From: Saprospiraceae bacterium | Lineage (GTDB): Bacteria > Bacteroidota > Bacteroidia > Chitinophagales > Saprospiraceae | Direction of reading: 5' to 3' | DNA length: 64,000 nucleotides | NCBI GenBank assembly: GCA_016714085.1 | Contig: JADJNW010000007.1 | Coordinates: 1-64,000 of the forward strand | Shown: positions 1 to 9,990 of the stretch, in pieces | Layout: the number at the start of each line of letters is the position of its first letter | Position numbering within the stretch: the stretch's first letter is position 1 | Position numbers and translations under genes: made by a program | The notes under the pieces: model-generated | The model's database searches: none | What the model saw: the letters and a program-made list of their open reading frames with translations, nothing else | Told to the model about the DNA's origin: nothing

Positions 1-139
1 AACGCTGATGCAACGGATTACGACGGATTTTTTTTATGCTCATCCGTGAAGAACGGTCGCATCTGTGAAAATCCGCGTTCTATCATGCCAGTGTAGTTGT
101 TATTTATTTATGCGCCTTCTTAAAATAATGAACTTATAT

Positions 140-694
140 TTTGGAATGCACAACAATTAGTTTGGAATAGTCGTCCGCAACTTTGGAACAGCTAACAATT
201 AGTTTGGAATAGTCATCCGCAACTTTGGAATAGCTAACAATTAGTTTGGAATAGTCATCCGCAACTTTGGAATAGCTAACAATTAGTTTGGAATAGTCAT
301 CCGCAACTTTGGAATAGCTAACAATTAGTTTGGAATAGTCATCCGCAACTTTGGAACAGCTAACAATTAGTTTGGAATAGTCGTCCGCAACTTTGGAATA
401 GCTAACAATTAGTTCGGAATAGTCATCCAACTTTGGAATAGCCAACATTGTGGAATAGTCACACACTTTGGAATAGTCAACTATTTGTTCGGAATAATCA
501 ACTTACACTTTGGAATGCACAACTATTTGTTCGGAATAGTCAACTTACACTTTGGAATGATCAACTATTTGTTCGGAATAGTCAACTTATACTTTGGAAT
601 AGCACTGCAACTTTGGAATAAGCAACTTATACTTCGGATGAGGCAATCTATTTTAGAAATAGACAACTGCTTCTTTGGAATAAGCGATCCTTAC
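140..694. repeat. 21-bp direct repeat array
   Basis: About 26 head-to-tail units of 21 bp, each beginning TTTGGAATAG or TTCGGAATAG. In the left part (140-470) two alternating 21-bp variants make a regular 42-bp higher-order unit, ending in TCATCCGCAAC and CTAACAATTAG. In the right part (485-694) the units have drifted to tails such as TCAACTTACAC and TCAACTATTTG. Because 21 is a multiple of three, reading frames stay open through the array on both strands, giving low-complexity peptides that are not credible proteins. There are no spacers, so this is not a CRISPR array. Bases 1-95 hold a separate degenerate repeat built on words like AATCCG and ATCCGTG. No gene is seen in 1-777. Confidence 0.85.
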
Positions 695-777
695 CTTGTA
701 AATGTCTTTATACATTAAAGGAATGGCAAAATGCCGGCAGTAAATGACCTTCGCTAATAGCGATCTGAAGATTGATT

Positions 778-2558
778 TTAAAAATCCATGCGATTGCGGG
801 CGATATTCATGCGAATGCCGCCGGTAAAATAATTAAGCGAGTTACTGAGCTTGGGATCATCGCTCGTTTTTTTGCGTCGGAAATAGCTGAGATCGAGAAA
901 TACATTATGAAAAAGCTGATAACTCGCGTCGAATCCTACAATCCTAATATCGGCGGCTACTCCTTGTCCGATTTCGTTGCCATAATCCTGAAAACGGGTG
1001 CGATTGGCTAATAGAATATTGTTTCCCCAGTTGATACCTGTGGCATCTTCGCCCATATTTGCGCTGATGATACGCGCTTCAAGGCTTAGTTTTTGTATAG
1101 GTTGGTATCGCGCCAGCAGGATTACCTCTCGAAAGTTTGCACCCAAAGGATGCGCCAGCGTTTGATTGTAATGCGTGTAATTGGCAAGGCTATCGGTATG
1201 CGTATAAGTGTAAGGCCGCACGATATTGAACTCTGCTTGCAGATCAAAATGGTCAATGCCCAAGGCATCGATGTACTTTGCGCCGAGTTGTACGCCAAAT
1301 TTATTGGCCCACCAGCCATTGCGTTCTACAAAAAGCTCATTGAATTTGAATTCATCCATCATCAGTTGACCATAGAGCTGAATTCTTTTGAAGAGATTCC
1401 ATTTGGCATCGATACCGACGAGTACGTTGTCGGGGCTACCGAATGCTTGCTCGATGGTGCGGTATAAGATAATCGGGTTGAGGTATTGCAATTCAAAACC
1501 TTCGTTGCGACTGAAAATAACGGTCTCAAACAATCCAATATTAAAGTTTTTGGTCACGTTAAAACTCAAATGATGCGCCGCCATATACTTCTTTGGCACT
1601 AATTCTTCGCCCGGCACATCTCGAGCAGATTGTAATGATAATTCGGTAAACAGGTTTTGATAATGGAAGCGCCAAACGTTCCAGTTGAGCTTGAAGTATA
1701 AATAATTATTACCAAAATCACTTAATAATAAAGAGCGATAACCATTGCCGACGAAATTGCGGCCATAACCGAATTGCCCTCCCAAATGTCGGGTAAAGCT
1801 AAAACCCAGATAACCCTGGCTATTCAGAAAATCGTAAGCTTGTCCATCACCAAAAAGATTGCTATCAAAATCTTTGTAAAAACCATTCCCCGGAATGGAG
1901 CGGTCTCTCGTGATTCGATCATTCACATATTGCGGAAAGCGCGCTTGTGTCTCTAATATGTTGAAATAAAAATACACGCGATCATCCACGCCTGCACGGA
2001 GTTCTACGCCCCTTTGATTGAAGTATAAAGAACTCGGTTCTTCATTGGAAGCACTGAGATTTATATTTAAAATGGGATTGACGCGCAGATAAAAATATTT
2101 ATCGTTGACTTCGAGTAAATTGGCGGGAGTTTTGTAAAAATATTTTAAGATTGGACGTTTGCTCTGCACATATCGCGGATCCTGCATACTGGCTTGCGCT
2201 TGCGTAATAAGGGTATCCTGATTCGTAATTCTGATTTTTTCTCTTTTACCTGCAAGGGTGGTGTAAAATTCGCCGGGTACGAGCCATTCATTATTATCTT
2301 TGAAAACATATAATAAATCTTGCCGATCCCGCAAGGAAAGCGCGTCGAGATTCATCGTGTCGAGCATAGACGCGTAGCGGTAGCCGCACCTCTGGTATAA
2401 TATTTTAAAGAAGAATGAAATGGAGACGGTACACCTGATTTGATTTCCAAACGATCCAGGATATGATAGGCTTCATTACCTAAAGGTAAATGTGTACCTT
2501 GCGCGTAGAGATGTAATGAAATTATAATAATGCTTAAAGAAAGTGTAAATTTTTTCAT
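778..2558 (-). CDS. Wzi/RemB-like outer-membrane beta-barrel protein (frameshifted)
   Basis: The first 68 codons from 2558 give a signal peptide (MKKFTLSLSIIIISLHLYAQ) followed by PLGNEAYHILDRLEIKSG, a typical start for Bacteroidota proteins of the capsule-assembly Wzi type. The reading frame then changes near 2368-2385, inside GCTACCGCTACGC, and continues for about 520 codons of alternating aromatic beta strands to a C-terminus ending in RMDF, as expected for an outer-membrane barrel. Together this would be a protein of about 590 aa. The family is linked to surface polysaccharide attachment or gliding. No capsule genes lie nearby, so the role here is inferred. The frame change is probably a sequence error, because both halves are well conserved in character. 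Confidence 0.6.
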
Positions 2559-2592
2559 ATTATTATAGGGTGTTTATATCTAGGCATCATAA

Positions 2593-2621
2593 ATGTGGCA
2601 CACTTTGAAAGTGCGCCATAT
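2593..2621. repeat. REP-like hairpin 3' of a gene
   Basis: An imperfect inverted repeat with arms ATGTGGCACACTTT and AAAGTGCGCCATAT, lying 4 bp after the stop of the 772-aa gene at 2625. It closely resembles the hairpin at 19587-19617, which sits after serS. There is no clear U-tract, so it may be a REP-type element that protects or ends the transcript rather than a classical terminator. Confidence 0.6.
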
Positions 2622-2624
2622 CTT

Positions 2625-4943
2625 TTATTTAGCTAAATAAGCTTGAAATGTTTTGCATTCGCGCACCACGCGATTATAAAATTGCGTATTGGCATAATTA
2701 TCTCGCAATATCTGAAAATACTCATACGTGCGTGGCGTGCCGCGCACTCGATTGACGTACCAGGCATTGCGTTCGCATTTAGCAGCCCAATAAGTTGCGC
2801 GTGCCGTTAATTCAGGATCGGTGCTCAGTTGCCGTACTTTTTCAAAATAAAATAAAGCTCTGGAACAATCAAACATCTCTTGATTACCAAGCGGATACGT
2901 ATTGTTCGACACTACATTGGTGCCGGCTCTTAATTTTGTAAGCGAAAGACTGGAGCCACTTCTGAAGAAATCCATTGCCTGCCATTCATAACTAAAATAA
3001 GTCATATTATAATAAGCAACACCCAATTCAAAATAAAACTCCACTGCTTGGTCACTGCCGCCTCGCGCCAGAGATTCCAGGTCTATCAGACGTTCCATGA
3101 GTTCGCCGCGGTTATACATATTGGCGGTATCCGGCAAAGGACAATTCACACAATCTTTGAAGCGTGCAATAAAAGGATTAAAAACGCCATAGTTATCCCA
3201 AATAGCCCGATCCATTTCCTTGAGTGTCTTTAGCGCTTCTTCGGTACGAAATTCGCTGAAAAGAAGCGTGGCTTTCAGGTTGAGTAAGTCTTTTTCAAGG
3301 GTAGAGCCGTCAGACTTTGTGATAAGTGCAGCTTCTAAACTATTGCGACCTGTCTTGCGACAAAGGGCGATCAAATCATCTATGATTGCGATTTCTGGAT
3401 TTGCTTTCAAATCGCTGAAACGATTGTTGCTGAGATACGCCTTACCCGGCGAGTTGCCTTGAGCATAGAGCACGCCCATTTTATCGCTGATAAAATCAGA
3501 GAAATCGCGGTATTTTATAAAAGTATTGCTTTGGCGAATCTGATTGACTGCTCGCTCGGTGGAATCATTTGCTACCGTGAAAGAACTAATGCGCATCACC
3601 AGCTCAAAAGCGGCAAGTTGATCGCGCAGGACTTTATCCTTGACTTGTGATTTTGCAATTTCAAAAGAATTAGCAGCATCATAAAAATTGCCTGCGAGGG
3701 TTTCGATATAAGCCAAAGAAATCTGCCAGAGCGCTGGCCGAGCTACTTGTTTGTCTTGTAAAACTTCTTGTACAAAGTCTTGTAAACCAATAATATACTC
3801 GCCTGCTCTTGTGCGCGGATAACCCAGGCGACGGTTATGCATTTTTTCATCATTAAAGCTAAGTCCCAATAAATCTTTCTCCAATTTGCGGATTTCATTG
3901 ACTAATAAAATTTCCAAATGCCGATTCTCCGGATCAAGCGCATAAACCTTGCGCATCTCTTCCAATGCTTTGCTATCAGAAATTTCGGCACGCATCACGT
4001 ACAAAGTGGCGCGTTCTTTATCGCTTTGGCATAATTTTTCGCATTCTTTCCACTCTTCGTCGGTGCTGATTTGAAAACTCCGAAATGCTGACTCTGCTTT
4101 GCTCGGACAATTTTCAAATACTTTAGAATAAATATATGATGCTTCTACATTGCGCCCCAGCGCCAGCAACGCGCCTGCCCGATGCCCTTCGATCCAGTAT
4201 TCTACAATGCTGGGATCAAAATCGATTTGCGGCATCAGAAAATCATATAAACTAAGGACTTGTGCATATTTTTTTGCATAATGTGCCAGGCGAATAATTT
4301 GATATGCATAGCGTAATTTTATATAATGCGACTCGGTTTGCTTAAATAATGATAAGCCATTATCAATCAAACGGCCCATATCAGATGTATCGCGCTGCGG
4401 CGTTTTCCAGGGGTCTTCGCCAGGAATGGCGTGCGGTTCGCACATTTTGGCATAAATAAAATAATCGACCGTTTCTACACAATTATTACGTTTGATATAA
4501 CGCGCAAAACTATTATCTGTAAAAGGGTAGGAGAGCCGCGGATCGCTCATATTCATTTCGGTGCGCAATTGTTCAAAATCTGTAATATCGGTATCATAAA
4601 TAAAACTGCGAATATCATCAACGGTAGCGCGATTGCAATAACGATCGCGCCATTCGGTCACATTATCGCGCTCTTGAGCGACTTGTTGCCCACCGAAATA
4701 TTCATAAATCGCTTTTATATCAAGAAAAAGCGGCGCCGAAGAAATATTAGCATTTATGATATTAGGATTAATAAATGAATAACCACGAAATCCATAAGTA
4801 CCTGGTGTGCAGTCGCTTGAGAGTTTTATTGGAATCAATATAATGAATAATAAAAGGACATTTTTTATAAAAAAAATGATTTTGACACGATGAAATAGCG
4901 AGTTATTTACTGAATTTTTCACAAACCGATTCCAAAACATCAT
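2625..4943 (-). CDS. Large envelope helical-repeat protein, unknown function
   Basis: A 772-aa protein with a hydrophobic N-terminal segment (about residues 25-43) that serves as a signal peptide or anchor, followed by a Cys-containing start of the mature part (SSDCTPGTYGFRGYSF). The rest is rich in alpha-helical TPR-like repeats with many Tyr, Leu and Glu residues. I recognise no named family. The start overlaps the end of the upstream lipoprotein gene by 41 bp, which indicates translational coupling and a shared function at the cell envelope. A second Met one codon later is an equally good start. Confidence 0.7.
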   Translation of the reverse strand: MMFWNRFVKNSVNNSLFHRVKIIFFIKNVLLLFIILIPIKLSSDCTPGTYGFRGYSFINPNIINANISSAPLFLDIKAIYEYFGGQQVAQERDNVTEWRDRYCNRATVDDIRSFIYDTDITDFEQLRTEMNMSDPRLSYPFTDNSFARYIKRNNCVETVDYFIYAKMCEPHAIPGEDPWKTPQRDTSDMGRLIDNGLSLFKQTESHYIKLRYAYQIIRLAHYAKKYAQVLSLYDFLMPQIDFDPSIVEYWIEGHRAGALLALGRNVEASYIYSKVFENCPSKAESAFRSFQISTDEEWKECEKLCQSDKERATLYVMRAEISDSKALEEMRKVYALDPENRHLEILLVNEIRKLEKDLLGLSFNDEKMHNRRLGYPRTRAGEYIIGLQDFVQEVLQDKQVARPALWQISLAYIETLAGNFYDAANSFEIAKSQVKDKVLRDQLAAFELVMRISSFTVANDSTERAVNQIRQSNTFIKYRDFSDFISDKMGVLYAQGNSPGKAYLSNNRFSDLKANPEIAIIDDLIALCRKTGRNSLEAALITKSDGSTLEKDLLNLKATLLFSEFRTEEALKTLKEMDRAIWDNYGVFNPFIARFKDCVNCPLPDTANMYNRGELMERLIDLESLARGGSDQAVEFYFELGVAYYNMTYFSYEWQAMDFFRSGSSLSLTKLRAGTNVVSNNTYPLGNQEMFDCSRALFYFEKVRQLSTDPELTARATYWAAKCERNAWYVNRVRGTPRTYEYFQILRDNYANTQFYNRVVRECKTFQAYLAK

Positions 4944-6049
4944 ATGGGAAATATTTTATAGTAGCGGTATCTAAATGATAGAAAGCCACCGTCAAATTAT
5001 GATTTTTTAATTTACTTTTTATTAAATCGGCCGCCTTGTGGAGTAGTGTTGTGTCAATTGTTTCGGTGCGAATTTGGTCGCCCTGATATAAATAATAGCC
5101 CTCAAGATACGTACTTTTTGTCACCTCAAAACGGTTGTTCGTCATTTTCTGAAAACGAGTCGTGTCCGTGAGTTGCGCTGCTCGAAGATTATTTATCAAT
5201 CGAATCATGCGCCCGTCGCGGAAAAGCACGCCCCAAGCGAAAATGGGCAAGGCAATGTCTAAAGGCATCTGGTAAACTTTTGAAGTCGGAAGTTGGTAAC
5301 GAAGGACTCCTACGGAGAAGTTGGAAGTCGGAAGGTAATTTTGAGCGATTTCGATATTTAAAATGCTGTTTTCTTCGCTCCAGTTTTCTACATTTCCGGT
5401 GTTGTAAAACATCAACATTCCACGATCCACAGGTGGCACGCCGGTATTTTTATAATCTCGAATTTGATGCAAACGAATCGTCGCTGAAAGCTGAATACCA
5501 GCGTTTTTTGCTTTAAAATTTTCTATAAATTGAAAAAAATCGATCCTTTGTAGAAACTGTCCAATCGCAATCAAATTGTACTTCACGTAAAGTTTGATCG
5601 GGTAATTCTTGCCATAATTCTTGTAGTTTTTCATCGACGCGCGCCGCGAGCCACTCGATTCTATCTTCTGACAGATTTTGAAAAGTTTGATTCGTAATAA
5701 AAATGGTTGGCACAATTTCCTTCGGTCGCCAAAGGCTTGCCGCAGGCGATCCTATTCCCCTATTCCCCAATTCTCCAATTCCCCAATTTCTAATCTCCAC
5801 TTCCGCCAATGGAATCGGCATTTCTCTCGTTGCATCCCATTCTATATCAAAGAATTTTACATACAATTTTTCTACATTTAACGAATCGAGATAAATTTGT
5901 TCCTTTTGTGAAAGCGATAATTGTGTTTGCCAATGATAGAATGCAGGATGGACTTGGGTTTCTTTTTGACAAGAAATGAAGACCAGGAGACTCAGAGACC
6001 AAGTGACTTGGAGATGGTGTGACAAAAAATTATAGAATTGTAAATTCAT
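4903..6049 (-). CDS. Lipoprotein of unknown function, frameshifted and repeat-invaded
   Basis: The N-terminal part from 6049 has a lipoprotein-like signal ending LLVFISC and then motifs such as LYVKFFDIEWD and VPTIFITNQTF. The frame changes at the A7 run 5533-5539 (six would restore it) and continues SATIRLHQI, GVPPVDRGMLMFYN, to a stop at 4903. I recall a Bacteroidota lipoprotein family with the same DCDWT...SATIRLHQ...GVPPVD pattern, but it has no assigned function. Three stretches look like dispersed simple repeats read in frame: 5281-5338, 5740-5795, and 5978-6022, which encodes much of the signal peptide. The gene is coupled to the 772-aa gene by a 41-bp overlap. Confidence 0.65.
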
Positions 6050-6100
6050 ATCTTGCGCAAAATCAAAATTATAAATATTAACCTCCTCCGTCTTTTCTTT

Positions 6101-6119
6101 CGCCGAATAACATTCGGCG
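6101..6119. repeat. Small inverted repeat after kdsD
   Basis: A perfect 8-bp stem (CGCCGAAT / ATTCGGCG) with a 3-nt loop, a few bases beyond the corrected kdsD stop at 6123 on the minus strand. There is no U-tract. It may be a 3' end hairpin. Confidence 0.5.
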
Positions 6120-6122
6120 CTA

Positions 6123-7093
6123 CTATATCAATCCTTCTCGAATCAAATCATGCAAATGCAAAAACCAAGATATATACCGTTTTCGTCCACGACAATCAAT
6201 TGGGTAATGCTGTATTGCCGAAGCATTTCTAAAGCATTCACCGCCAGTGTATTGTGAAGAATTGTTTTAGGGTGCGCGCTCATAATATCCTTGGCTTGTA
6301 AATTTGTAAAATCCTGACCCTTGGCCAGCATTCTACGCAAATCTCCATCGGTGATGACACCGCATAATTTGTCGCTTTTGTCGAGCACAGCCGTCGCGCC
6401 GAGGCATTTTGAAGTCATTTCTACAATCGTATTTGGCAGATTTTCAGTTAGATACACAGCAGGTTTTTCGTTATTGGGATAAATGTCGCTTACACGAAGG
6501 TACAATTGCTTACCCAACGCGCCGCCCGGATGGAATTTTGCAAAATCATCAGAAGTAAATCCGCGCAACGCCAATAAGGATACGGCTAAAGCGTCGCCGA
6601 GTACCATTTGTGCAGTTGTGCTGGCGGTAGGCGCGAGATTATTGGGGTCGGCCTCTTGATCAACAGGCGTGTGCAGCACGAATTGCGCATTTTTCCCAAG
6701 ATAAGAATGCGGATTGCTCACCATGCCAATGATTGGATTGCCAAGATTTTTAACCAAAGGCACTAATACTTTGATTTCAGCGGTTTCGCCGCTTTTGGAA
6801 AGACAAAGCACCAGGTCATCTGGTCGGATCATGCCCAAATCGCCGTGAATAGCATCGGCGGCGTGCATAAATAAAGAAGGTGTGCCGGTAGAATTGAGTG
6901 TCGCCACAATTTTTTGGGCAACGATAGCGCTTTTGCCAATTCCAGTCACGACCAATCTACCCTTCGACGAAAAAATCGCTTTCACGCAAGAAATAAAATC
7001 TTCGTTTATGCTGATTTTCAAAGCATTAAGTGCTTCTAATTCGATTTCCAAGGTTCTTTGTGCTGTTTTTACAATAAGTTCTTCGGATTTCAC
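6123..7093 (-). CDS. kdsD: Arabinose-5-phosphate isomerase, KpsF/GutQ/KdsD family (C-terminal frame change)
   Basis: This enzyme converts ribulose 5-phosphate to arabinose 5-phosphate, the first step towards the Kdo sugar of lipopolysaccharide. The protein has an N-terminal SIS domain (VVTGIGKSAIVAQKIVATLN; CLSKSGETAEI; HGDLGMI) and two C-terminal CBS domains (VSDIYP; AKDIMSAHP). As read, the last residues become GFCICMI and stop at 6143. Adding one A to the A5 run 6160-6164 restores GFLHLHDLIREGLI with a stop at 6123, the normal family ending, so the true gene is about 322 aa. No other Kdo genes are adjacent. Confidence 0.92.
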
Positions 7094-7204
7094 AATTTTT
7101 TTTCTTATTTTTGGCTGCTTTTTTAAAAAAGGTGTCTCGTTTTAACGCAAGTACCTGAGAAAAAAAGCATTAGAAATTGTCTGAAATATAAATTCTTATT
7201 GGTA

Positions 7205-7300
7205 CATTGAGATGTTCAAGCCGAAGCTACAAGCCATTAGCCGCAAGATCGCTCCGATTTCTTGTAACTTGTTGCTCGCAGCTTGTCGCTCAAAAAAGAA
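7205..7300. repeat. Word-like intergenic repeat (CTTG/GCTTG type)
   Basis: A degenerate tract built from words such as AAGCTACAAGCC, GCAAG, CTTGT and GCTTGTCGCTC. The same vocabulary recurs at 43085-43135. It lies in the recQ upstream region and carries no credible gene. Confidence 0.45.
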
Positions 7301-7350
7301 ACTATCTGCTAACGACGGCCGAAATTACGTCAAAATTAGAAAAGTGAACC

Positions 7351-9549
7351 ATGACTGCAACGAAAGAAACTTTGCGGGAAGCCCTGCAACTTTATTTCGG
7401 GTTTGACAAATTCAAAGGTAACCAGGAAGCGATTATCAAAAGTGTATTGAATGGCAAGGACACCTTTGTGATTATGCCTACCGGCGGCGGTAAGTCGCTT
7501 TGTTATCAACTTCCTGCCTTGATGCTCGATGGCACTGCCATTATCATCTCCCCGCTCATCGCCCTCATGAAAAATCAGGTTGATTCGATTCGTGGCTACA
7601 GCCAAAATGATGAAGTAGCCCATTTTCTCAACTCTTCGCTGACAAAAGCGCAAATGAAATTGGTGAAGCAAGACATCAGCGATGGCAAAACCAAGCTTTT
7701 ATTTATTGCGCCGGAGACCTTGACCAAAGATGAAAATGTTGAATTCTTCCAGCAAGTAAATGTATCGTTTGTTGCGGTGGATGAAGCGCATTGTATCTCG
7801 GAATGGGGGCATGACTTCCGTCCGGAGTATCGCAAAATCCGCAATATGCTTGATACCATCGGTGAAGATATTCCTGTGGTGGCGCTTACTGCAACTGCTA
7901 CACCGAAGGTGAAGTCCGATATTATGAAAAATCTCGATATGGAAGAAGTAGATATGTTCGTATCTTCCTTCAATCGGGAAAATCTATACTACGAAGTGCG
8001 CCCCAAAGGCAAGCACGATCAGGTGATGAAAAGCATTGTGCAGATTGTGAAAAGCGTACCGGGGCAGTCGGGGATTATCTATGTACAGAGTCGCAAAGCC
8101 GCAGAAGACATCGCCAAAGCATTGGTTGTCAATGATATAAAAGCAGCGCCTTATCACGCCGGCTTGGATGCAAAAACCCGCAGTCAGACACAAGATGACT
8201 TCCTCATGGAAGAACTCGATGTGATTGTGGCGACGATTGCTTTTGGAATGGGCATCGATAAGCCTGATGTACGCTTTGTTATACATTACGATATTCCTAA
8301 AAGTATCGAAAATTACTACCAGGAAACCGGCCGCGCCGGCCGCGATGGACTGGAAGGTAAGTGTATCGCCTTTTATTCTTATAAGGATATTTTCAAGCTC
8401 GAAAAATTCTTGCGCGATAAGCCTGTAGCCGAGCGTGAAATGGGCGCTCAACTCATGCAAGAAGTAATGGCTTATGCCGAAACCACCGCTTGCCGCCGCA
8501 AGTTTTTGCTGCATTACTTTGGCGAAACTTATGATGACTCAGAATGCGACAATATGTGCGACAACTGCCGATTCCCAAAGGAAAAAGTGGAAGTAAAAAA
8601 AGAAATGCTGCACGCGCTTCAATCCATTGTAGAATTGGATGAGAATTTTGGCATTAAACCGATCGTGGATTTCCTGAGTGGAAGGGAAACCAAAGAAATG
8701 AAAGATTATCGCTTTGACCAAAAGGCATTATTTGGCGTAGGCAAAGACAAGGATGAGAATTTCTGGGGTTCGGTATTGCGACAAGCAATGCTTAATGGGT
8801 TGATTTTGAAGGATATAGAGAGTTATGGTTTGTTGAAAATGACGGATAACGGGCGCAAGTTTATTGAAAAACCTTACCCTTTTCAGATTCCGTTGAATCA
8901 CGATTACGACAAGCAAGCCGCCGATGCTGACGAATCGGGAGGCAGAACCGCTGTGCTGGACGATACTTTGCTCAATATGCTCAAGGATTTGCGCAAGCGC
9001 GAAGCGAAGCGCCAAAACGTGCCGCCTTATGTGATTTTCCAGGATCCTTCGCTCGAAGATATGGCTACGCAGTATCCGATCTCGATGGAGGATATGACCA
9101 AAGTGAGCGGTGTGAGTAATGGTAAGGCTTTGCGCTATGCTAAACCTTTTCTTACTTTGATTCAAAAATACGTGGAAGAGAATGAAATTGAGCGTCCGAC
9201 TGATTTTGTGGTGAAACAGGTGGCGAATAAGTCCAAGTTGAAGGTGAATGTTATTCAAGGTGCAGATCGCAAGACGCCATTGGAAGACCTCGCCGATGCC
9301 AACCATATTACGATGGAAGAACTGCTGGAAGAAATGGACGCGATCGTCAATTCCGGCACCAAGCTCAATATTGATTACTACATCGAAGAAGTGGTAGATG
9401 AATATACCCGCGAGGAAATTATTGAGTACTTCATGGCTGCCGAAAACGACTCAGTAGAAAAAGCATTTACTCAACTGCGCGAAGATGATGTGACGATTGA
9501 AGAAATCCAATTGGTGCGTATCAAGTTTCTTTCTGAAATGGCTAACTAA
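7351..9549 (+). CDS. recQ: ATP-dependent DNA helicase RecQ
   Basis: A 732-aa 3'-5' DNA helicase for recombination and fork repair. It has Walker A MPTGGGKSLCYQLP, the DEAH box (VDEAHCISEWGHDFRPEYR), motif IV-VI residues (ATIAFGMGIDKPDVRFVIH; QETGRAGRDG), the zinc-binding Cys cluster (CRRKFLLHYF ... CDNMCDNC), an RQC winged-helix region and a C-terminal HRDC domain (about residues 530-610). A further acidic tail of about 100 aa is common in Bacteroidota RecQ. The ATG at 7351 fits the usual N-terminus, with the helicase region starting about ten residues in. Confidence 0.97.
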   Translation: MTATKETLREALQLYFGFDKFKGNQEAIIKSVLNGKDTFVIMPTGGGKSLCYQLPALMLDGTAIIISPLIALMKNQVDSIRGYSQNDEVAHFLNSSLTKAQMKLVKQDISDGKTKLLFIAPETLTKDENVEFFQQVNVSFVAVDEAHCISEWGHDFRPEYRKIRNMLDTIGEDIPVVALTATATPKVKSDIMKNLDMEEVDMFVSSFNRENLYYEVRPKGKHDQVMKSIVQIVKSVPGQSGIIYVQSRKAAEDIAKALVVNDIKAAPYHAGLDAKTRSQTQDDFLMEELDVIVATIAFGMGIDKPDVRFVIHYDIPKSIENYYQETGRAGRDGLEGKCIAFYSYKDIFKLEKFLRDKPVAEREMGAQLMQEVMAYAETTACRRKFLLHYFGETYDDSECDNMCDNCRFPKEKVEVKKEMLHALQSIVELDENFGIKPIVDFLSGRETKEMKDYRFDQKALFGVGKDKDENFWGSVLRQAMLNGLILKDIESYGLLKMTDNGRKFIEKPYPFQIPLNHDYDKQAADADESGGRTAVLDDTLLNMLKDLRKREAKRQNVPPYVIFQDPSLEDMATQYPISMEDMTKVSGVSNGKALRYAKPFLTLIQKYVEENEIERPTDFVVKQVANKSKLKVNVIQGADRKTPLEDLADANHITMEELLEEMDAIVNSGTKLNIDYYIEEVVDEYTREEIIEYFMAAENDSVEKAFTQLREDDVTIEEIQLVRIKFLSEMAN

Positions 9550-9579
9550 TGTTTTAAGTTCCAAGTTGGAAGTTTCATG

Positions 9580-9626
9580 TTTCAAGTTGCAGGTTTAACC
9601 TTAAACCTACAACTTGAAAATTTTAA
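9580..9626 (+). terminator. Repeat-derived hairpin after recQ
   Basis: Arms 9580-9598 and 9601-9619 form a 19-bp stem with one mismatch (TTTCAAGTTGC... / ...CAACTTGAAA) and a CC loop, followed by ATTTTAAC. The stem lies in a word-like tract (CAAGTTGGAAG, 9553-9619), so a dispersed repeat seems to provide the recQ 3' end. Confidence 0.5.
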
Positions 9627-9663
9627 CAAAAAAAAGCAGCCCAACGGATCGCGCCAGGCTGCT
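9627..9663 (-). terminator. Intrinsic terminator, minus strand
   Basis: On the minus strand the stem AGCAGCC / GGCTGCT (9663-9657 with 9641-9635) is followed by a run of T residues. It is preceded by AAGTTGGTTTTT, the same 12 bases that precede the htrA terminator at 41010-41045. The nearest minus-strand gene is the DUF3109 gene, 330 bp upstream, so it may instead end a small RNA. Confidence 0.75.
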
Positions 9664-9990
9664 ACAAAAACCAACTTCAAAAAGGGGTTTAGCGTAGATC
9701 TTTAGTTCGTGGAATTATTTAATAATCTGTCCCCTCTATTTGATATTTTCAAAAAAAGATAGAATACATATTCTTTTGTGATTAACTCACAAAGGGTTAA
9801 GGCATTTGTCTTGTAAATGTGGGCTATCTTTGAAACCGATTTTTTCAAAATAGCAAACATTGCACCAAGGTGATGGTACATTTTTGTAGTTGCTAGTTCC
9901 GGAGGAGTCATAAGTGTCCTAATACAAGACTTTTAGTACAAAAGGCAAGAGGTAGATGATACATATTCTTTTTTTAAAGCGTAAAAGAAT
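9664..9990. other. Gene-free region with a direct repeat pair and a palindrome
   Basis: No convincing gene is seen; a 69-codon minus-strand frame (9911-9702) has no recognisable features. The 14-mer ATACATATTCTTTT occurs twice, at 9764-9777 and 9959-9972. The palindrome TTTGTGA-N5-TCACAAA lies at 9775-9793. It resembles a CRP/FNR half-site pair but has a spacer one base short. Confidence 0.4.

Noticed and set aside
134..466. 110-aa minus-strand reading frame with DDYSKLIVSYSKVA repeats
   Set aside because: It is only the 21-bp DNA repeat read in an open frame; the period is a multiple of three, so the frame cannot close.
140..694. CRISPR array
   Set aside because: Units are contiguous 21-mers with no unique spacers and no cas genes nearby.
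485..718. 77-aa plus-strand reading frame with FGIVNLHFG repeats
   Set aside because: Same repeat array in another frame, without signal, start context or family likeness.
5533..5539. Phase-variable poly-A switch in the lipoprotein gene
   Set aside because: Seven bases are short for slippage, and the same kind of indel breaks rpmH, so a sequence error is likelier.
9775..9793. CRP/FNR binding site
   Set aside because: Half-sites are right, but the spacer is five bases instead of six and no gene start follows closely.
9702..9911. 69-aa minus-strand gene
   Set aside because: No promoter, motif or conserved character; it overlaps a palindrome and a direct repeat.
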